Below are positions 16,853 to 25,160 of a stretch of 41,684 nucleotides of DNA, one piece after another (position 1 is the first letter of the stretch; every line of letters starts with the position of its first letter). This DNA comes from Nitrosomonas nitrosa (GTDB lineage: Bacteria > Pseudomonadota > Gammaproteobacteria > Burkholderiales > Nitrosomonadaceae), in contig NZ_QAOO01000027.1 in the NCBI RefSeq assembly GCF_003051105.1, positions 1 to 41,684 of the forward strand, written 5' to 3'. Position numbers and translations under genes: made by a program. The notes below the pieces were generated by a model, which was not told the DNA's origin, made no database searches, and saw only the letters and a program-made list of their open reading frames with translations.

Positions 16853-17383
16853 ATGGCTGCCAATGAACTGTATTACCCGCCTGTTGGTTTTTACTTCCGG
16901 GTCACTTTCGAGAAAATTAATACGGTGGCAGAGGATTTCCGGTTTCAATCCGTCTCGGGTTTGCAGTCGGAAATCGTGACCGAAACCTTTAGAGAAGGCG
17001 GGCAGAATCAGTTCGAGCATGTACTGCCGGTAAAAGCGCAATATCCCGATCTGGTATTGAAGCGGGGGCTGCTCGCGCCAAAAACCGAAGCAGCGGGGAT
17101 AAACGAGAATGATAAGAAAGGGCTTGAACAGATCTATCAAGGCGCATTGGATTTTGAAACAAAAGACGTCCAGCAGTGGTGCCAAAGGACCATCCAAACC
17201 TTGTTTGTTCAGCCTACCGATATCATGATTACGTTATTGAATTCGGCAGGCAAACCGCTGATGTCATGGAATGTCGTGCATGCCTGGCCCAAGAAATGGA
17301 TGGTTGCGGATTTCAATGCGGAGGAGAATCAAATTGTCATCGAGACGATGGAATTCACTTATCATTATTTCAGGTTGATCTGA
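16853..17383 (+). CDS. Inner tube protein 2 / tube initiator (T4 gp19-like)
   Basis: This is a 176-residue second member of the tube family, recognisable by YYPPVGFYFRVTFEK, VSGLQSEIVTETFREGG and NQIVIETMEFTYHYF. It is about 25 residues longer than tube 1, with an insertion around residues 75-110. Such longer paralogues in eCIS commonly form the first tube ring on the baseplate; assigning that role here is inference from length and gene order (next to DUF5908 and LysM genes). Confidence 0.9.
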   Translation: MAANELYYPPVGFYFRVTFEKINTVAEDFRFQSVSGLQSEIVTETFREGGQNQFEHVLPVKAQYPDLVLKRGLLAPKTEAAGINENDKKGLEQIYQGALDFETKDVQQWCQRTIQTLFVQPTDIMITLLNSAGKPLMSWNVVHAWPKKWMVADFNAEENQIVIETMEFTYHYFRLI

Positions 17384-17385
17384 TC

Positions 17386-17553
17386 ATGGCGATCCGTATA
17401 CGGGAAGTGCACATCAAAGCCATCGTACGCGATGATGAAGCGCGCCCTCAGCAAGATACCTCACACCAACAAACCCCCGTGGACATGCAATCCATCGTGG
17501 CCGCATGTGTGGAACAAGTCATGCGCAAACTGAGAGAGAGGGAAGAGCGATGA
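17386..17553 (+). CDS. DUF5908 small eCIS protein
   Basis: This 55-residue frame starts at ATG 17386, two bases after the second tube gene's stop. The pattern is that of DUF5908: an N-terminal strand MAIRIREVHIKAIV, a short acidic/polar linker and a C-terminal helix (SIVAACVEQVMRKLREREER). It occurs between tube and LysM genes in many eCIS operons (the Afp6 position). Its role is not firmly known; baseplate or assembly functions have been proposed. The stop overlaps the next start (ATGA at 17550-17553), so translation is coupled. Confidence 0.82.
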   Translation: MAIRIREVHIKAIVRDDEARPQQDTSHQQTPVDMQSIVAACVEQVMRKLREREER

Positions 17554-18302
17554 TATTCGGTGAACTGGCAAAACTGAAAATCATCGCATTTAAAGACGCG
17601 TCTTTCAATGATTCGAAACGGGCAGGCGAGCGTTTCTTTCTCGCTCAAGTCAATCCGGAAAACTACTCGATCAATTACTCCGCTTCTTACAGAGTGAATG
17701 AACAAGCACCCGGTCTTGATGGTTATGATCCGCCCTGGGAAAGAAATGCGCCCAAAAGCATGCGTTTCGAGTTCCTGTTCGACGGCACAGGCGCAATCCC
17801 CATTTTTGAATCGAATATCTCCGAACACCTTCCGAATATTTCGGTAGTGGAAAATCTCGTCGACGAAGTCACCAGCCGGGTCAGTGTGTTATCACAAATA
17901 GCATTTTTTGAAAATACTGTTTTCAATGTTCAGGGTGACACCCATGTCCCCAATTATCTCGTCATCAACTGGGGATCACTGGTTTTCAAATGCCGTCTCA
18001 AAGAGATGAGCATCACCTATAAATTGTTCTCCCCGGAAGGTTTTCCATTACGGGCCACGGCGAATGCCACGTTCATCGAGGTGCACAGTGAAGCCGATGT
18101 GATCAAAAAGGTAAGCCCGGGGTCACCGGATATCACTCATGTACTGCAAGTGCAAGAAGGCGACACCCTGCCCTTAATGGCAAAACGCGTTTATGGTGAT
18201 GAACGTTATTACCTCGCAGTGGCGCAGGCTAATCAGCTCGTTCAGTTTCGTAATTTAGCACCCGGCCAGGAAATCTATTTCCCGCCGATTCGGCGAGGCT
18301 GA
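17550..18302 (+). CDS. LysM-containing baseplate protein (Afp7/Pvc7-like)
   Basis: The start chosen is ATG 17550, overlapping the DUF5908 stop; a longer frame to 17505 lies inside that gene. The protein has 250 residues. Residues 1-190 are the CIS tube-associated domain (AQVNPENYSINYSASYRVNE, then PKSMRFEFLFDGTG). Residues about 200-248 form a LysM-like module (VQEGDTLPLMAKRVYGDERY...LAPGQEIYFPP). In contractile tails this family links the tube to the spike (a T4 gp53/gp48-like place). LysM here serves assembly contacts rather than necessarily peptidoglycan binding. Confidence 0.9.
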   Translation: MIFGELAKLKIIAFKDASFNDSKRAGERFFLAQVNPENYSINYSASYRVNEQAPGLDGYDPPWERNAPKSMRFEFLFDGTGAIPIFESNISEHLPNISVVENLVDEVTSRVSVLSQIAFFENTVFNVQGDTHVPNYLVINWGSLVFKCRLKEMSITYKLFSPEGFPLRATANATFIEVHSEADVIKKVSPGSPDITHVLQVQEGDTLPLMAKRVYGDERYYLAVAQANQLVQFRNLAPGQEIYFPPIRRG

Positions 18303-18319
18303 CCAGGTCAGACGAAACG

Positions 18320-20041
18320 ATGAACGCAAAATTGGCGCCTAAATTCCAGACACGCGACTTAGTCACCTACACCATCAAAATCGAAGGTGAAACACTACCG
18401 CAACAGCTTAAATTGTTGGGACTGACAGTATGCAAAGAAGTGGCCAGAATTCCCAGCGCCAAGCTCATCATTACCGATGGCAGCCCCGGCAGCCAGGATT
18501 TCCCGATCAGCAATCAACCCTGGTTTGTGCCAGGCAAAGAAATCGAGATTTTTCTGGGCTATCGTTCGGACGAAATGCGTGTATTCAAAGGCATCATCGT
18601 CAACCACCGGCTTTCGGTCCGATCGGGTTTCTCGAATCTGGAGATCGATTGCCGCGATGCCGCCTACCGCATGACCCTGAGGCGCAAAAGTCAGTATTTT
18701 GAAGCACTCAGCGACAGCGATCTGGCAGCCCAACTGATTGATGCCTATCAGCTCTCTCACGACATTACCACCACCGAGCACCAGCATGCCGAACTGGTTC
18801 AGTATGATGTCAGCGACTGGGATTTTCTGCTCATGCGCATGGAATTCAACGGCCTGATCACGGTGCTCGAAGACGGTGCATTTACCATTGCCCCACCTGA
18901 TTTTGATCAGCAGAGTGCATTCCGCCTGGAATACGGCAGGAATGTGCTGGAATTCGATGGGGAACTGGAGCTGCGCGATCAGTTCGAAGAAGTCAGTGCG
19001 CGTTCCTGGGATTATTCCAATCAGGAGCTATTGGAGCGGACTGCCGCCGAGCCGGATATCCAGGCAAATGGCAACCTGCCCGCATCAGAGATTGCCTCTG
19101 CCAATCAAGACGAATCCGTCATTCATCGGCATGGCGGCCACGTGGTGGAAGACGAATTACAAGCCTGGGCGGATGCGCGGCTATTGAAGGATCGCCTGTC
19201 ACGCACTCGTGGCCGGGTGCGCTTTCATGGAAATCCCGAATTGAAACCGGGCCAATTGATCGAATTGCATGGCTTCGGTGACCGTTATAACGGTGTGGTG
19301 TTCGTAGCGGGTGTGCGGCACGAGTTCCATCAAGGTGTCTGGCTGACCGATGTGGAGTTTGGCTTGTCGCCGCAATGGTTTGCGCAAAGCGTAACCATTC
19401 AGAAGCCACCGGCTGAGGGTATGCTGGCCGCTGTCAGCGGTTTGCAGATCGGCGTAGTCACTCAGATAGAAGACGACCCGGATGGCGACTTCCGTATCCG
19501 TATCCGCTTGCCAATCGTCGACAACGAAGCGGAAGGAATCTGGGCCAGAATCGCTACACTGGATGCAGGTTCGGAACGCGGCACCTTTTTTCTGCCCGAA
19601 GTCGATGACGAAGTCATTGCCGGTTTTATCAATGACGATCCGCGCGACGCGATCGTATTGGGCATGCTGCACAGCCGCGCCAAGCCTGCACCCTTTACCG
19701 CCAACGAGGATAATCTGGAAAAAGGCTACGTCTCGCGTGAAGGTCTGCGGCTGGTGTTCCATGAAGAGGACAAATCGATTTCCCTGCAAACCCCGGGCGG
19801 CAACAGCCTCGTCATCAGCGACGATGAAAAAGGACTGGTATTGTCGGATCAGAACGGCAACAGCATCCGCCTGAATGACGAAGGGATCAGCTTCAACAGC
19901 GAAACGGACATCGAATTCAATGCCAAAAACAATGTGAAGGCCAAGGCACAGAATAAATGGAGCGCTGAAGCAAGCGCGCAGGTGGAGCTGCAGGCAAATG
20001 GCGTGACCAGCATAAAAGGCAATCCCGTCAATATCAATTGA
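18320..20041 (+). CDS. VgrG-like central spike protein (Afp8/Pvc8-like)
   Basis: This 573-residue spike protein has three visible parts. A gp27-like hub (residues 1 to about 360) includes GLTVCKEVARIPSAKLIITD and the RMEFNGLITVLEDGAFTIAP stretch. A gp5-type OB-fold (about 375-455) contains GVVTQIEDDPDGDFRIRIRL and FFLPEVDDEVIAGFINDDPRD. The C-terminal beta-helix has repeated short polar strands (LVISDDEKGLVLSDQNGNSI...) and ends IKGNPVNIN. No lysozyme domain or C-terminal effector extension is present. It forms the trimeric needle base, to be capped by the PAAR protein encoded 37 bases downstream. ATG 18320 fits the family start. Confidence 0.95.
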   Translation: MNAKLAPKFQTRDLVTYTIKIEGETLPQQLKLLGLTVCKEVARIPSAKLIITDGSPGSQDFPISNQPWFVPGKEIEIFLGYRSDEMRVFKGIIVNHRLSVRSGFSNLEIDCRDAAYRMTLRRKSQYFEALSDSDLAAQLIDAYQLSHDITTTEHQHAELVQYDVSDWDFLLMRMEFNGLITVLEDGAFTIAPPDFDQQSAFRLEYGRNVLEFDGELELRDQFEEVSARSWDYSNQELLERTAAEPDIQANGNLPASEIASANQDESVIHRHGGHVVEDELQAWADARLLKDRLSRTRGRVRFHGNPELKPGQLIELHGFGDRYNGVVFVAGVRHEFHQGVWLTDVEFGLSPQWFAQSVTIQKPPAEGMLAAVSGLQIGVVTQIEDDPDGDFRIRIRLPIVDNEAEGIWARIATLDAGSERGTFFLPEVDDEVIAGFINDDPRDAIVLGMLHSRAKPAPFTANEDNLEKGYVSREGLRLVFHEEDKSISLQTPGGNSLVISDDEKGLVLSDQNGNSIRLNDEGISFNSETDIEFNAKNNVKAKAQNKWSAEASAQVELQANGVTSIKGNPVNIN

Positions 20042-20078
20042 GAGAGCAAGTTTAAAAAGTCAAGGATCAGGAGAGCGT

Positions 20079-20369
20079 ATGGGAAATCCAGCAGCGAGAG
20101 TCGGCGATATGCACGTCTGCCCGATGGCGACCGGTAACGTGCCTCACAATGGCGGCCCCGTAGGCCCGCAAGGTTCACCCAATGTCAATATCGGTAATCT
20201 GCCCGCTGCGCGCGTCAGTGATTCCCTCACCTGCAATGGCCCGCTGGATATGATTGCACTGGGTTCCAATACGGTTTTCATCAACGGCCTGCCCGCAGCG
20301 CGGCTGGGTGACCAGACCGCGCATGGCGGGGTCATCACCCAGGGCTCACCACTGGTCAATATCGGATAA
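20079..20369 (+). CDS. PAAR spike-tip protein (Afp10/Pvc10-like)
   Basis: This 96-residue PAAR protein starts GNPAARVGDMHVCP and carries a second LPAARVSD and a third LPAARLGDQTAHGG motif, ending SPLVNIG. The His and Cys residues in these repeats (for example in DMHVCP, VPHNGG and TAHGG) are the usual zinc ligands. The protein forms the sharp metal-capped tip on the VgrG-like trimer. There is no extension, so it carries no fused effector. It is encoded between the spike and gp25 genes, spaced 37 and 3 bases. Confidence 0.93.
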   Translation: MGNPAARVGDMHVCPMATGNVPHNGGPVGPQGSPNVNIGNLPAARVSDSLTCNGPLDMIALGSNTVFINGLPAARLGDQTAHGGVITQGSPLVNIG

Positions 20370-20372
20370 ACG

Positions 20373-20810
20373 ATGATGACGAACAAGCTCTTGAAAGCCG
20401 ATTTTCTGGGCAGAGGACTGGGGTTCCCCCCCACCTTCAAAAAATCCGCACCTGCGGGCGGCGATATCGTCATGGTGGAAGGCGCGCTGGATATCCAGCA
20501 AAGCCTGCAAATCCTGCTGTCCACCCGGCCGGGTGAGCGCGTGCTGCAACCCGATTTTGGCTGCAATCTGGATACCATGCTGTTCGAGCCGCTGACGTTG
20601 TCGCTGTTGTCGCTGATGCAGGACACGGTAAAGACCGCGATCATTCGCCACGAACCGCGCATTATCGTCAATGATGTGCGTATCGATGCATCCGGTCAGC
20701 TCGAAGGCACGGTGATGATTCAGGTCGATTACACCATACGCAGCAACAATTCCCGATTCAATTTTGTCTTCCCGTTCTATATTCAGGAAGGCACGGACGT
20801 GGGGCGCTAA
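20373..20810 (+). CDS. gp25/GPW-family baseplate wedge protein (Afp9/Pvc9-like)
   Basis: This 145-residue protein contains the gp25 core: VEGALDIQQSLQILLSTRPG, ERVLQPDFGCNLDTMLFEPL, then IRHEPRIIVNDV. The family (T4 gp25, T6SS TssE) connects the hub to the first sheath ring and helps start sheath polymerisation. ATG 20373 or 20376 are both possible. The next gene begins five bases after its stop. Confidence 0.93.
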   Translation: MMTNKLLKADFLGRGLGFPPTFKKSAPAGGDIVMVEGALDIQQSLQILLSTRPGERVLQPDFGCNLDTMLFEPLTLSLLSLMQDTVKTAIIRHEPRIIVNDVRIDASGQLEGTVMIQVDYTIRSNNSRFNFVFPFYIQEGTDVGR

Positions 20811-20815
20811 CGATC

Positions 20816-23800
20816 ATGGCCTGGAAAGTCGGACATCCGGTCAAACGAGACGGCGCGAGCCAAAGGCAGCGGTTCCCGCCGATGCTGAGTCCCGAGCAGG
20901 TACCGGTCGATGCGCGCCCGCCGGAAGAATTACTCGCCATGCTCTACCGTATCGCCGGGCAATTCAGTTATTACGATCTAAATGATCAGGTGGATGGCAC
21001 CTTTCAGGCATTTTTCCCCGATGCTTTCCTGAATGAAAAAGGCCTGTTGAGCGTGGACAGCATTCGCGATTACCTCACTGCCGCCAGTCAGAAACGCGAT
21101 AACGGGCCGTTCATGACGATACTGCTGGCATTCCTGCATCTGTACCGTTATTTGCAGGCGGATATCAACCGCCTCAGTGGCGAACATCTGAAATACTATT
21201 ACGAGCAGGTGCTGCGCTTTCAACGCCGCCCGCCGCAGCCGGACCGGGTGCACGTGCTCTTCGAATTGTCGCCCCAGGTCAACCAACACTATCTGCCCGC
21301 CGGTACCGAGCTCAAAGCAGGCAAGGATAATCTCGGTAAGCCGCTGCATTATGTGACCGACCGGGACATCGTCGTTAACCGGGCCCGCATCGCGCAGTTG
21401 AAAACGATACTGGTCGAACCCACCGGCCGCATTTATGCAGCGGAAGTCGCCAACTCGGCCGATGGCCTGGGCGCGCCGCTGGTCAGCGCTCCCCCTGCTT
21501 GGCCTGCCTTTGGTCACCCAAGCATGATGCAACTGAGTACCGTCGGTTTTGCCATTGCATCGCATCTGTTGTGGCTGCAGGAAGGACAGCGCACCATCAC
21601 GGTGACGCTGACGTTTGAATCGTTGGAGTCCAAGCCCGAATCACCCGATGCCAAAGCACTTTTCAGCCGTTTGATTCCTTACGCCAGCGGAAAGGACGAT
21701 TGGATCGAACTGCAACTGCGCGCGGTGCAGGTTATGGGCAGTAAAGTGATATTGGATATTTCGGTACGCCCCGATCAACCGGCCATCACCACCTTTAATG
21801 CTGAAAAACTGGAGGGCTATTTCGATACGGAATTCCCGGTACTCAAATTGCTGCAGAATCCACAGCAGCCTTTCTACCACCAGTTAAAAAACCTGAAACT
21901 GCAGCAGATCGACTTGACAGTCAAAGTCGATGCAAACTCCAGTCAGGCCGGGTTGCAGCAACTGGTAGTGCAGAATGACTATGGCGTGCTCGATGCAGGT
22001 GGTAGTTTTCAGCCATTCGGACCCGCACCGTCAGTGGGGTCGCTGTTTTATATCGGCAGCCGTGAGGCATTCAGCAAACCACTGACCGGTTTGACGATAC
22101 AGATTCGATGGGCAGATTTGCCAGGTGTTGATAATGGTTTTAATAAGTACTATGAAGGTTATAACCCTCGACCAGAAAATAATGGGGTTTACACTGTTAG
22201 TCTCGCTGCATTGGCTAGCACTACCTGGCAACCTTTTGGACCGGCTGTCAATTTATTCGATTCCGCATCTGGCAAACTGGTATCCGATCGTACCATTCCT
22301 GGTATCCGCCCCAATTTGCGGCTGCATTCCGAACTGCCCGAATTTGAACAATGGGATGCGTCACTGGTGCAGGGATTCATTCGTTTGCGATTGAACAACC
22401 GGGATTTTGGTCATAAACAATATCCAAAAATATTCGCTACAGAGGCGGCTAAACGTGTTGATCCACCCAACTTTCCCAATCCACCCTATACCCCCACGAT
22501 CCAATCGATTTCCTTGGGCTACGAATCGACACAAAGCATACAATTGAATCAGACAGCCAATATCAATCAGATACAGCTTTTCCATTGCCTGCCGTTTGGC
22601 AGCGAGCGTATGCCGCCACCGTTGGCAGAGATTGGCAATTTTCTGCCGGATCTGGCACTAGGCAATTTGTATATCGGCCTGGAAAAATTGCAGCCGCCGC
22701 AGAACGTGTATTTGCTGTTTCAGGCATTGGAAGGCTCGGCGGAATCCGTCGATGCCGTTCGGCAGCAGGATATTCAGTGGCACTATCTGACTGCCGCTGG
22801 TTGGTCACCATTGAGCGGCCCGGACATCGTGACCGACACCACTGAAGGCTTGCAGCAACCGGGCATGATGGTCTTCAATATCGGTCGTGATGCCGTGAAT
22901 CGATCGACAGTGTTGCCCAGTGACTTGCACTGGCTGCGCGCCTCGATACAGAAAGACCCGGCAGGCGCAGCGCAGATGGTCACGCTGGAAACGCAGGTAG
23001 TGACCGCAGTGTTTGACGACCGGGGCAACGATCCCGATCACTTATCGACGCCTTTAGCAGCCAACCGCATCAGTGCCCTGAATCAGCGCAACAGTGCAAT
23101 CAAAAAAGTCTCGCAACCTTATCCTTCGTTCAATGGCGTGCCAGCCGAGCAGGATATACCGTTTTACAGCCGGATCAGCGAGCGGTTGCGGCATAAACAA
23201 CGCGCAGTCAATTTATGGGACTATGAGCGTATGGTGCTGGCAGCCTTTCCGCAAGTGTACAAAGCCAAAAGCATTCCGCATACCGCTATCGATACGGAGC
23301 GTTACTACTCGGAGTTTCTACCGGGCCATACCAGCATCGTCGTTATCCCGCGATCCCGCCAGCACCACGCTGTAAATGCCCTGGAGCCGAAAGCATCGAC
23401 CGACTTGATCGAGAAAATCGGCCGCTACCTGCGCGCCTATGGCAGTGGATTTGTCGGCGGTAAACAGCAACGCTTGCAGGTCATCAATCCCCGCTATGAG
23501 CCGGTTCGCGTGTCATGCAGTGTCGGCTTTCATGCAGGCTTCGATGGTGGCTATTATCGCGAGGTGCTCAACGACGCCCTGCGCCGTCATCTGTCACCTT
23601 GGGCATATGATGACGGCGCCGATATCCCGTTTGGCGGCAAGGTCTATAAATCGCAACTCCTGGCGTTTGTCGAGGAGCAGCCCTATGTCGATTATGTTAC
23701 CGACTTCAAGCTGTTCCATCAGAATGCCGGGCCGGGCATCGGCGAGATGAGTATCGATATCGATTTTGTCGTCAGAGGCAATGAAGAAGGCGATGAAGTG

Positions 23801-23992
23801 GAAGTTGCCAGCGCTTCGACTGCTGCCTCCATTCTGGTATCTGCAAAAGAGCATCAGATCGAACCGCTCAGACCGGATGAATACCCTTGTGACGAGGCCG
23901 AGCTGTGCGGGGGGGGTATTGGCTGTATGTATATCAATATTGATTTTATTGTGGGTGCGACGGATAACTTAAAAACTGGAGGAGTTAACTAA
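20816..23992 (+). CDS. Baseplate wedge protein J/gp6-like (Afp11/Pvc11-like)
   Basis: This is a 1058-residue baseplate protein. It starts with RIAGQFSYYDLNDQVDGTFQ, followed by FELSPQVNQHYLPAGTELKAGKD, a typical gpJ/TssF-like N-terminal region. The C-terminal part has the gpJ-like segment RLRHKQRAVNLWDYERMVLA...FPQVYKAK and VRVSCSVGFHAGFDGGYYRE. It belongs to the wedge that triggers sheath contraction. The last about 50 residues are unusual: a Cys-rich stretch (EYPCDEAELCGGGIGC) followed by YINIDFIVGA, which echoes the earlier IDIDFVVRG. A small A+T-rich patch at 22095-22230 (residues about 427-472) and an A+T-rich 3' end suggest local replacement. The stop overlaps the next start (TAATG). 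Confidence 0.92.
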   Translation: MAWKVGHPVKRDGASQRQRFPPMLSPEQVPVDARPPEELLAMLYRIAGQFSYYDLNDQVDGTFQAFFPDAFLNEKGLLSVDSIRDYLTAASQKRDNGPFMTILLAFLHLYRYLQADINRLSGEHLKYYYEQVLRFQRRPPQPDRVHVLFELSPQVNQHYLPAGTELKAGKDNLGKPLHYVTDRDIVVNRARIAQLKTILVEPTGRIYAAEVANSADGLGAPLVSAPPAWPAFGHPSMMQLSTVGFAIASHLLWLQEGQRTITVTLTFESLESKPESPDAKALFSRLIPYASGKDDWIELQLRAVQVMGSKVILDISVRPDQPAITTFNAEKLEGYFDTEFPVLKLLQNPQQPFYHQLKNLKLQQIDLTVKVDANSSQAGLQQLVVQNDYGVLDAGGSFQPFGPAPSVGSLFYIGSREAFSKPLTGLTIQIRWADLPGVDNGFNKYYEGYNPRPENNGVYTVSLAALASTTWQPFGPAVNLFDSASGKLVSDRTIPGIRPNLRLHSELPEFEQWDASLVQGFIRLRLNNRDFGHKQYPKIFATEAAKRVDPPNFPNPPYTPTIQSISLGYESTQSIQLNQTANINQIQLFHCLPFGSERMPPPLAEIGNFLPDLALGNLYIGLEKLQPPQNVYLLFQALEGSAESVDAVRQQDIQWHYLTAAGWSPLSGPDIVTDTTEGLQQPGMMVFNIGRDAVNRSTVLPSDLHWLRASIQKDPAGAAQMVTLETQVVTAVFDDRGNDPDHLSTPLAANRISALNQRNSAIKKVSQPYPSFNGVPAEQDIPFYSRISERLRHKQRAVNLWDYERMVLAAFPQVYKAKSIPHTAIDTERYYSEFLPGHTSIVVIPRSRQHHAVNALEPKASTDLIEKIGRYLRAYGSGFVGGKQQRLQVINPRYEPVRVSCSVGFHAGFDGGYYREVLNDALRRHLSPWAYDDGADIPFGGKVYKSQLLAFVEEQPYVDYVTDFKLFHQNAGPGIGEMSIDIDFVVRGNEEGDEVEVASASTAASILVSAKEHQIEPLRPDEYPCDEAELCGGGIGCMYINIDFIVGATDNLKTGGVN

Positions 23993-24567
23993 TGCCGAAA
24001 TCACGGGGATATCTTTATGATCTTTTTAAAAATAATCGGAAACCTAATGAAGATGATTTTAAGGCGCTGATTGATTCGAGTGTTAATCTTCAGGATGATC
24101 GTCCTAATGCAGGTTGGTATTACTTTCGATTCCTTCCATATAATAATGATCCAGGTAATTCATTTGACTACAATTTAGGAGTAGGGGGTACTCAGGCTCC
24201 GGATCAGGTTACGGGTAGAGGATCGCCTGGTTCACGTAAGGGAGGTGCTATGGGTATTTTCATACCAAGGGGAGTAAGTAGAATCAATAGATTGAGAGTA
24301 GTGGGAAATTCCAGCATCAGAGGAGAATCTCAATCCTTGTATGTCCAGCTTATAAAATCGACTCGATCGCCTGATCAACTGGAAGTCTTCTCAAATACTA
24401 TAACTATTACTCAGCATAGTGGGGACCAAGATATAAGCTACCAAGAAATACCTTTTCAGATAAATATTAATCCAAGCGAGGATGCGCTATCTCTGAGAAT
24501 TATGATGGTTAGCGCTAGTGCTAGGAATAATATATTTATAAATTCTATAGGTATTGAATTTTCATAG
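23992..24567 (+). CDS. Short putative tail-fibre/receptor-binding protein
   Basis: This 191-residue protein begins YLYDLFKNNRKPNEDDFKAL, like the baseplate-anchoring foot of eCIS and phage fibres (the pattern 'LF-polar-P-x-x-x-DF-x-x-LI-D-S'). The rest (about residues 45-191) is Gly/Ser/Asn-rich and beta-strand-like, without the long repeats of Afp13 fibres. It sits between the two large baseplate genes in a strongly A+T-rich stretch (44/120 G+C at 24421-24540), which suggests a separately acquired targeting cassette. The start overlaps the stop of the Afp11-like gene. A fibre role is inferred from the N-terminal pattern and position. Confidence 0.6.
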   Translation: MPKSRGYLYDLFKNNRKPNEDDFKALIDSSVNLQDDRPNAGWYYFRFLPYNNDPGNSFDYNLGVGGTQAPDQVTGRGSPGSRKGGAMGIFIPRGVSRINRLRVVGNSSIRGESQSLYVQLIKSTRSPDQLEVFSNTITITQHSGDQDISYQEIPFQININPSEDALSLRIMMVSASARNNIFINSIGIEFS

Positions 24568-24575
24568 GATAATTT

Positions 24576-25154
24576 ATGAAAAAAAAAGTACAAGTTAATA
24601 AAGGATACAACGCGTTTACTTTACAAGTTGGTGGTAATCCAAATTGTACTAAAATTTTGGATAACAATGGTAGGCTACTAAGAAGTTCCTTAGCAAAGGA
24701 GCCTCACTATTTGACCCATATCTGTGAATCAGGCAATTACGAATATGAGGTTGAAACAGATGGGGAGATCTTAGATATTAAGCTTGAAAAACTGGAATTA
24801 CGACCTGCATTGTTTTCAGTTACACCTTCCAATCTTGATGATGTCTATGCGAACACTGAATGGTATGACATTACTGAAGAGTCTAATAAATTAGACTATA
24901 TCAAACCTGCCTTGATCGACTATTTTTCCAATCTGTCTTTTCAAATACGTGGGCAGTTAGTGCCTGAATATAAGCTGCAAAATGCCGTACTCGGCGTTTA
25001 TGACGAAAAAACTCTGGCAAGTTATCGTGCCACCATCCAACGCTTTCGTGATGAATTTTATCGAATCAAGGAAGCTATCGAGTCGGCCAAGACGCTGGAG
25101 GAGTTAAAATCTGTCAAGGCGGATTTTCCCACTGAAATCATCCCCGCCAAGTAG
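24576..25154 (+). CDS. Unknown protein of the fibre cassette, possible fibre partner
   Basis: I do not recognise this 192-residue protein. The first about 105 residues appear to be beta-rich (VNKGYNAFTLQVGGNPNCTK...). The last 85 are helical, ending IKEAIESAKTLEELKSVKAD with FPTEI after it, which resembles the C-terminal tails of phage tail-fibre assembly or tail-tip proteins. ATG 24576 follows AGGAT. Base composition changes inside the gene: the 5' half is as A+T-rich as the fibre gene, while from about 24905 it returns to the composition of the Afp12-like gene downstream (six bases away). This looks like a recombination joint. A fibre chaperone or second fibre subunit are both possible. Confidence 0.45.
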   Translation: MKKKVQVNKGYNAFTLQVGGNPNCTKILDNNGRLLRSSLAKEPHYLTHICESGNYEYEVETDGEILDIKLEKLELRPALFSVTPSNLDDVYANTEWYDITEESNKLDYIKPALIDYFSNLSFQIRGQLVPEYKLQNAVLGVYDEKTLASYRATIQRFRDEFYRIKEAIESAKTLEELKSVKADFPTEIIPAK

Positions 25155-25160
25155 CGTGCA

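Noticed and set aside
17176..17385. Upstream extension of the DUF5908 frame into the second tube gene.
   Set aside because: The conserved DUF5908 protein begins at ATG 17386; the upstream part is out-of-frame tube coding sequence.
19119..19789. Long antisense frames over the spike gene (up to 196 codons); similar ones lie over several G+C-rich eCIS genes, for example 26292-27221.
   Set aside because: They mirror strong codon bias of the sense genes, have no ribosome sites or domains, and overlap unmistakable genes completely.
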